Shown here: positions 6,770 to 8,724 of the stretch, piece by piece
Position numbering within the stretch: position 1 is the stretch's first letter
Layout: each line of letters opens with the position of its first letter
Assembly (NCBI GenBank): GCA_947448975.1
Contig: CANFPR010000030.1
Span: 1-8,724 of the forward strand
From: Micrococcales bacterium
Lineage (GTDB): Bacteria > Actinomycetota > Actinomycetes > Actinomycetales > Microbacteriaceae
Direction of reading: 5' to 3'
DNA length: 8,724 bases
Translations under genes and position numbers: made by a program
The notes under the pieces: model-generated
Seen by the model: only the letters and a program-made list of their open reading frames with translations
Told to the model about the DNA's origin: nothing
The model's database searches: none

Positions 6770-6849
6770 CCTGCGGGTCAGCCCCGTTGGCGCATTTCTC
6801 GCCACCAAGTTAACGGCGTTTTGCAATAAAGTTCTTCGAACGTTTGCGT

Positions 6850-7917
6850 TTAGAACTCGGCTGCCACAAGTTCGGCGATTTCGTAGGTGTTTAGCGCGGC
6901 ACCTTTGCGAAGGTTGTCGCCCACCACGAAAAGGTCGATGGTGTTCTCAAAGTCGAGTGCCTGGCGAATGCGACCCACAAAGGTTGGGTCTTGGCCAGCA
7001 ACGTGGTTCGGTGTTGGGTAGACACCGTTTGCCGGGTCATCCATTACACGGATGGTCGGCTGCGCGCCAAGTACCTCGCGAACTTCATCGGGGGTGAGGT
7101 TGTTCTCGAAAGTTGCGTGAACCGTTAGCGAGTGGCTCACCTGAACTGGAACACGAACGCACGAGGCAGCAACCTTGAGGGTTGGAATGCCCAAGATCTT
7201 GCGCGACTCGTCGCGAACCTTCATTTCTTCACTGGTGTGGCCGCCGGCCTTTAGCGAACCTGCGAACGGAATGACGTTGAGTGCGATCGGCACTGGCCAT
7301 GGCGATTCGGAAAGCGCAACGCCTGCGGCGTTAAGCGCGGCCGATACGTCGTCTGATTGCAGACCAAGCTCTTTGTGGCCACCCACGGCTGCAAGCTCAT
7401 CGGCTAGGCGATCGATGCCAGCGGCACCGGCACCCGAGACAGCCTGGTACGACGAAACCACGAGTTCTTTGAGGGTCCACTTTTGGTGAAGTGCACCCAT
7501 CGCAGCCATCATGGTTAGCGTTGTGCAGTTTGGGTTCGAGATGATGCCGAGCGGTCGGTTCTTTGCCTGCTCAGGGTTTACCTCTGGCACCACCAGCGGA
7601 ACATCCGGGTTCATTCGGAAAGCGCCAGAGTTGTCGACGGCTACCGCACCACGCTCGGCGGCGATTGGAGCCCAAATCTCAGAAACTTCGTCGGGCACAT
7701 CGAACATCGCAATGTCCATGCCATCGAACGCCTCGGCCGAAAGGGCTACGACGGTTAGTTCTTCACCGTGAACGGTAATCTTCTTGCCAGCCGAACGCGG
7801 CGAAGCGATGAGGCGAATTTCTCCCCAGATGTTTTCGCGGTTGTTGATGATGTCGATCATTACGGTGCCCACTGCACCGGTGGCTCCAACGAGAGCGAGG
7901 TTTGGCTTGCGGCTCAT
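6850..7917 (-). CDS. asd: Aspartate-semialdehyde dehydrogenase
   Basis: This 355-residue enzyme reduces aspartyl-4-phosphate to aspartate-4-semialdehyde with NADPH, the branch point to lysine/diaminopimelate, threonine and methionine. The NADP-binding loop GATGAVG is at 11-17. The catalytic cysteine is C131 in SNPNCTT; Q158 in [10 protein letters not shown]231 in SEEMK, R255 in CVRVPV and H262 in VSHS complete the expected active site. Length is normal for the family. The ATG at 7917 follows directly on the TAA of lysC with no base between; AGGA six bases upstream, inside the lysC 3' end, supplies the ribosome site, so translation is probably coupled. Asd supplies the step right after LysC, which explains the operon. 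The 92 bp after its stop shows only a weak, bulged hairpin without a T-run, so no terminator could be assigned. Confidence 0.97.
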   Translation of the reverse strand: MSRKPNLALVGATGAVGTVMIDIINNRENIWGEIRLIASPRSAGKKITVHGEELTVVALSAEAFDGMDIAMFDVPDEVSEIWAPIAAERGAVAVDNSGAFRMNPDVPLVVPEVNPEQAKNRPLGIISNPNCTTLTMMAAMGALHQKWTLKELVVSSYQAVSGAGAAGIDRLADELAAVGGHKELGLQSDDVSAALNAAGVALSESPWPVPIALNVIPFAGSLKAGGHTSEEMKVRDESRKILGIPTLKVAASCVRVPVQVSHSLTVHATFENNLTPDEVREVLGAQPTIRVMDDPANGVYPTPNHVAGQDPTFVGRIRQALDFENTIDLFVVGDNLRKGAALNTYEIAELVAAEF

Positions 7918-8445
7918 TTATCGTCCTGTTCCTGCATAAACGGTAGCTTCGATTTCGCTGTCGAGACCGAAAGCGGTGTGAACGGCGCGAGCTGCGTCGT
8001 CAACCTGGTTGATGTCGGTGACTACCGAGATTCGAATTTCTGAGGTTGAAATCATTTCGATGTTGATGCCGGCCTTGGCAAGTGCGCCAAATAGGGTTGC
8101 CGAAACACCACTGTGGGTTCGCATGCCCGCGCCCACTACCGAGAGTTTGCCAATTTCGTCGTCCCACTCGATTTCGCGGTAGCCGATTGAACCTTCGGCA
8201 GCTTCGAGCGCGGCCACAACCTTGGCGCGGTCGCCCTTTGGCAGGGTGAATGAGATGTCTGACACCTTGTCGGTTACGTCTACACCGGTAGAGGTGTTCT
8301 GCACGATCATGTCGATGTTTGCCCCGGCCTCTGCCACGGTGTTGAACACTTCGGCTGCCTTGCCCGGCTGGTCTGGAATACCAACCACGATAATCTTCGA
8401 CTGGCCCTTATCGGTGGCTACACCAGAAACGATTGACTCTTCCAT
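7918..8445 (-). CDS. lysC: Probable internal start: aspartokinase beta subunit (regulatory ACT domains)
   Basis: Within lysC, in frame, ATG 8445 begins MEESIVSGVATDK and would give a 175-residue protein made only of the two ACT domains. AGGGAG lies five bases upstream on the minus strand, a good ribosome site in the middle of a gene. In Corynebacterium glutamicum and Bacillus subtilis the aspartokinase gene makes an alpha chain and an in-frame beta chain, and the corynebacterial beta start lies at the matching MEE...VLTGVATDK region (about 172 residues). An alpha2beta2 enzyme is therefore inferred. It shares the same frame and stop as full-length LysC and is not a separate gene. Confidence 0.7.
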   Translation of the reverse strand: MEESIVSGVATDKGQSKIIVVGIPDQPGKAAEVFNTVAEAGANIDMIVQNTSTGVDVTDKVSDISFTLPKGDRAKVVAALEAAEGSIGYREIEWDDEIGKLSVVGAGMRTHSGVSATLFGALAKAGINIEMISTSEIRISVVTDINQVDDAARAVHTAFGLDSEIEATVYAGTGR

Positions 8446-8724
8446 ATTTTCTCCCTGGTTATTGGCATAAACGATGGTGCCTGGGTCGGTGCTAAAAGTT
8501 GAGCGGACGCGAAGGTCGACGTTGTGGCGTCTGGCGAACTCGACTGCACGAATGTGCAGAATTTTCGCTCCGGCGGCTGCCAACTCGAGCATCGATTCGA
8601 CGTCGATCGATTCAAGTTTTTGAGCCGATGGAATCTGGCGTGGGTCGGCGGTGTAGACGCCGTCGACATCCGAGTAGATTTCGCAGAGGTCGGCTTTTAG
8701 GGCTGCCGCTAGCGCGACGGCGGT
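7918..8724 (-). CDS. lysC: Aspartokinase, C-terminal 268 residues (5' end beyond the window)
   Basis: The minus-strand frame is open from the right edge and has no start, so the gene is cut by the window and not truncated in the genome as far as can be seen. It phosphorylates aspartate, the first step of the aspartate pathway. The visible kinase part begins TAVALAAALKADLCEIYSDV and includes DGVYTADPR, the nucleotide-binding region of the family, followed by MLELAAAGAKILH. The regulatory part has two ACT domains with VGIPDQPGKAAEVF, then GAGMRTHSGV and ISTSEIRIS, and ends YAGTGR as in Corynebacterium LysC. Feedback control by lysine and threonine is expected from the family; Q and S of VQNTS sit where resistance mutations fall in C. 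glutamicum. About 150 N-terminal residues are missing. It abuts asd. Confidence 0.96.
   Translation of the reverse strand, partial: TAVALAAALKADLCEIYSDVDGVYTADPRQIPSAQKLESIDVESMLELAAAGAKILHIRAVEFARRHNVDLRVRSTFSTDPGTIVYANNQGENMEESIVSGVATDKGQSKIIVVGIPDQPGKAAEVFNTVAEAGANIDMIVQNTSTGVDVTDKVSDISFTLPKGDRAKVVAALEAAEGSIGYREIEWDDEIGKLSVVGAGMRTHSGVSATLFGALAKAGINIEMISTSEIRISVVTDINQVDDAARAVHTAFGLDSEIEATVYAGTGR
8451..8456 (-). promoter_or_regulatory. Internal ribosome binding site for the LysC beta chain
   Basis: On the minus strand AGGGAG is followed by five bases (AAAAT) and then ATG 8445. The local A-rich stretch stands out in an otherwise GC-rich gene and should be weakly structured, as expected of a real initiation site. 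Confidence 0.6.

Noticed and set aside
6784..6816. Hairpin in the asd-lipoprotein gap as a terminator
   Set aside because: CCGTT/AACGG and GGCG/CGCC can pair, but with an eight-base bulge and no T-run on either side, so it does not meet intrinsic terminator criteria.
6758..6826. Longer lipoprotein start at ATG 6826
   Set aside because: It would bury the signal peptide behind 23 residues; the probable -10 element lies between the two starts.
6519..7097. 192-codon plus-strand frame over the lipoprotein start and the asd end
   Set aside because: It crosses two well-supported minus-strand genes and the gap between them; it has an Arg/Pro-rich, non-protein-like composition.
1..8724. Search for mobile elements, CRISPR arrays, tRNA/rRNA, phage or toxin-antitoxin genes
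   Set aside because: None seen: no transposase-like frame, no spaced direct repeats, no cloverleaf, and coding is accounted for almost end to end by housekeeping genes.

Overview
The window looks like ordinary core chromosome of a moderate-GC actinobacterium, most likely a small-genome member of the Microbacteriaceae or a close relative. This rests on the actinobacterial style of the proteins (a PASTA-bearing class A penicillin-binding protein, an aspartokinase with a Corynebacterium-like internal beta start), on GTG start use, on probable leaderless promoters, and on very tight packing. Gaps between genes are 0, -1, 40, 5, 14, 92 and 0 bp, apart from the 144 bp leader at the left edge. The taxon is inference; GC was judged by eye, not counted.

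Layout. Positions 1-144 are a noncoding leader with a small hairpin and an imperfect inverted repeat. 145-2118 (+) is acetyl-CoA synthetase (acs). It ends exactly where a minus-strand pair ends: a RidA-family protein (2119-2580) preceded by a 50-residue DUF4177-like protein (2580-2732), joined by a TAGTG stop/start overlap. 40 bp further on, divergently, come a class A penicillin-binding protein (2773-5283, +) and a membrane-anchored metallophosphoesterase (5289-6185, +), separated by 5 bp. A secreted six-cysteine lipoprotein (6200-6757, -) converges on them. The right end holds the minus-strand operon lysC (cut by the window edge) - asd, with TAA and ATG directly abutting.

The genes serve central and envelope metabolism. 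Acs activates acetate to acetyl-CoA. LysC and Asd are the first and second steps of the aspartate pathway, leading to lysine/diaminopimelate, threonine and methionine. The penicillin-binding protein polymerises and crosslinks peptidoglycan. The metallophosphoesterase probably acts at the membrane on an unknown phosphoester, and RidA probably clears reactive enamine/imine intermediates. The RidA - small protein // PBP - phosphoesterase block recalls the Rv3678c - Rv3678A ... ponA2 - Rv3683 neighbourhood of Mycobacterium tuberculosis, without the intervening whiB4 and ArsA-like genes (recalled from memory, not searched).

I found no mobile element, CRISPR array, RNA gene, phage gene or clear intrinsic terminator, and no convincing novel system. 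The points most worth checking are the uncharacterised six-cysteine lipoprotein, the altered metal-site motif in the phosphoesterase, the probable leaderless promoters, the internal lysC beta start, and the acs leader hairpin.
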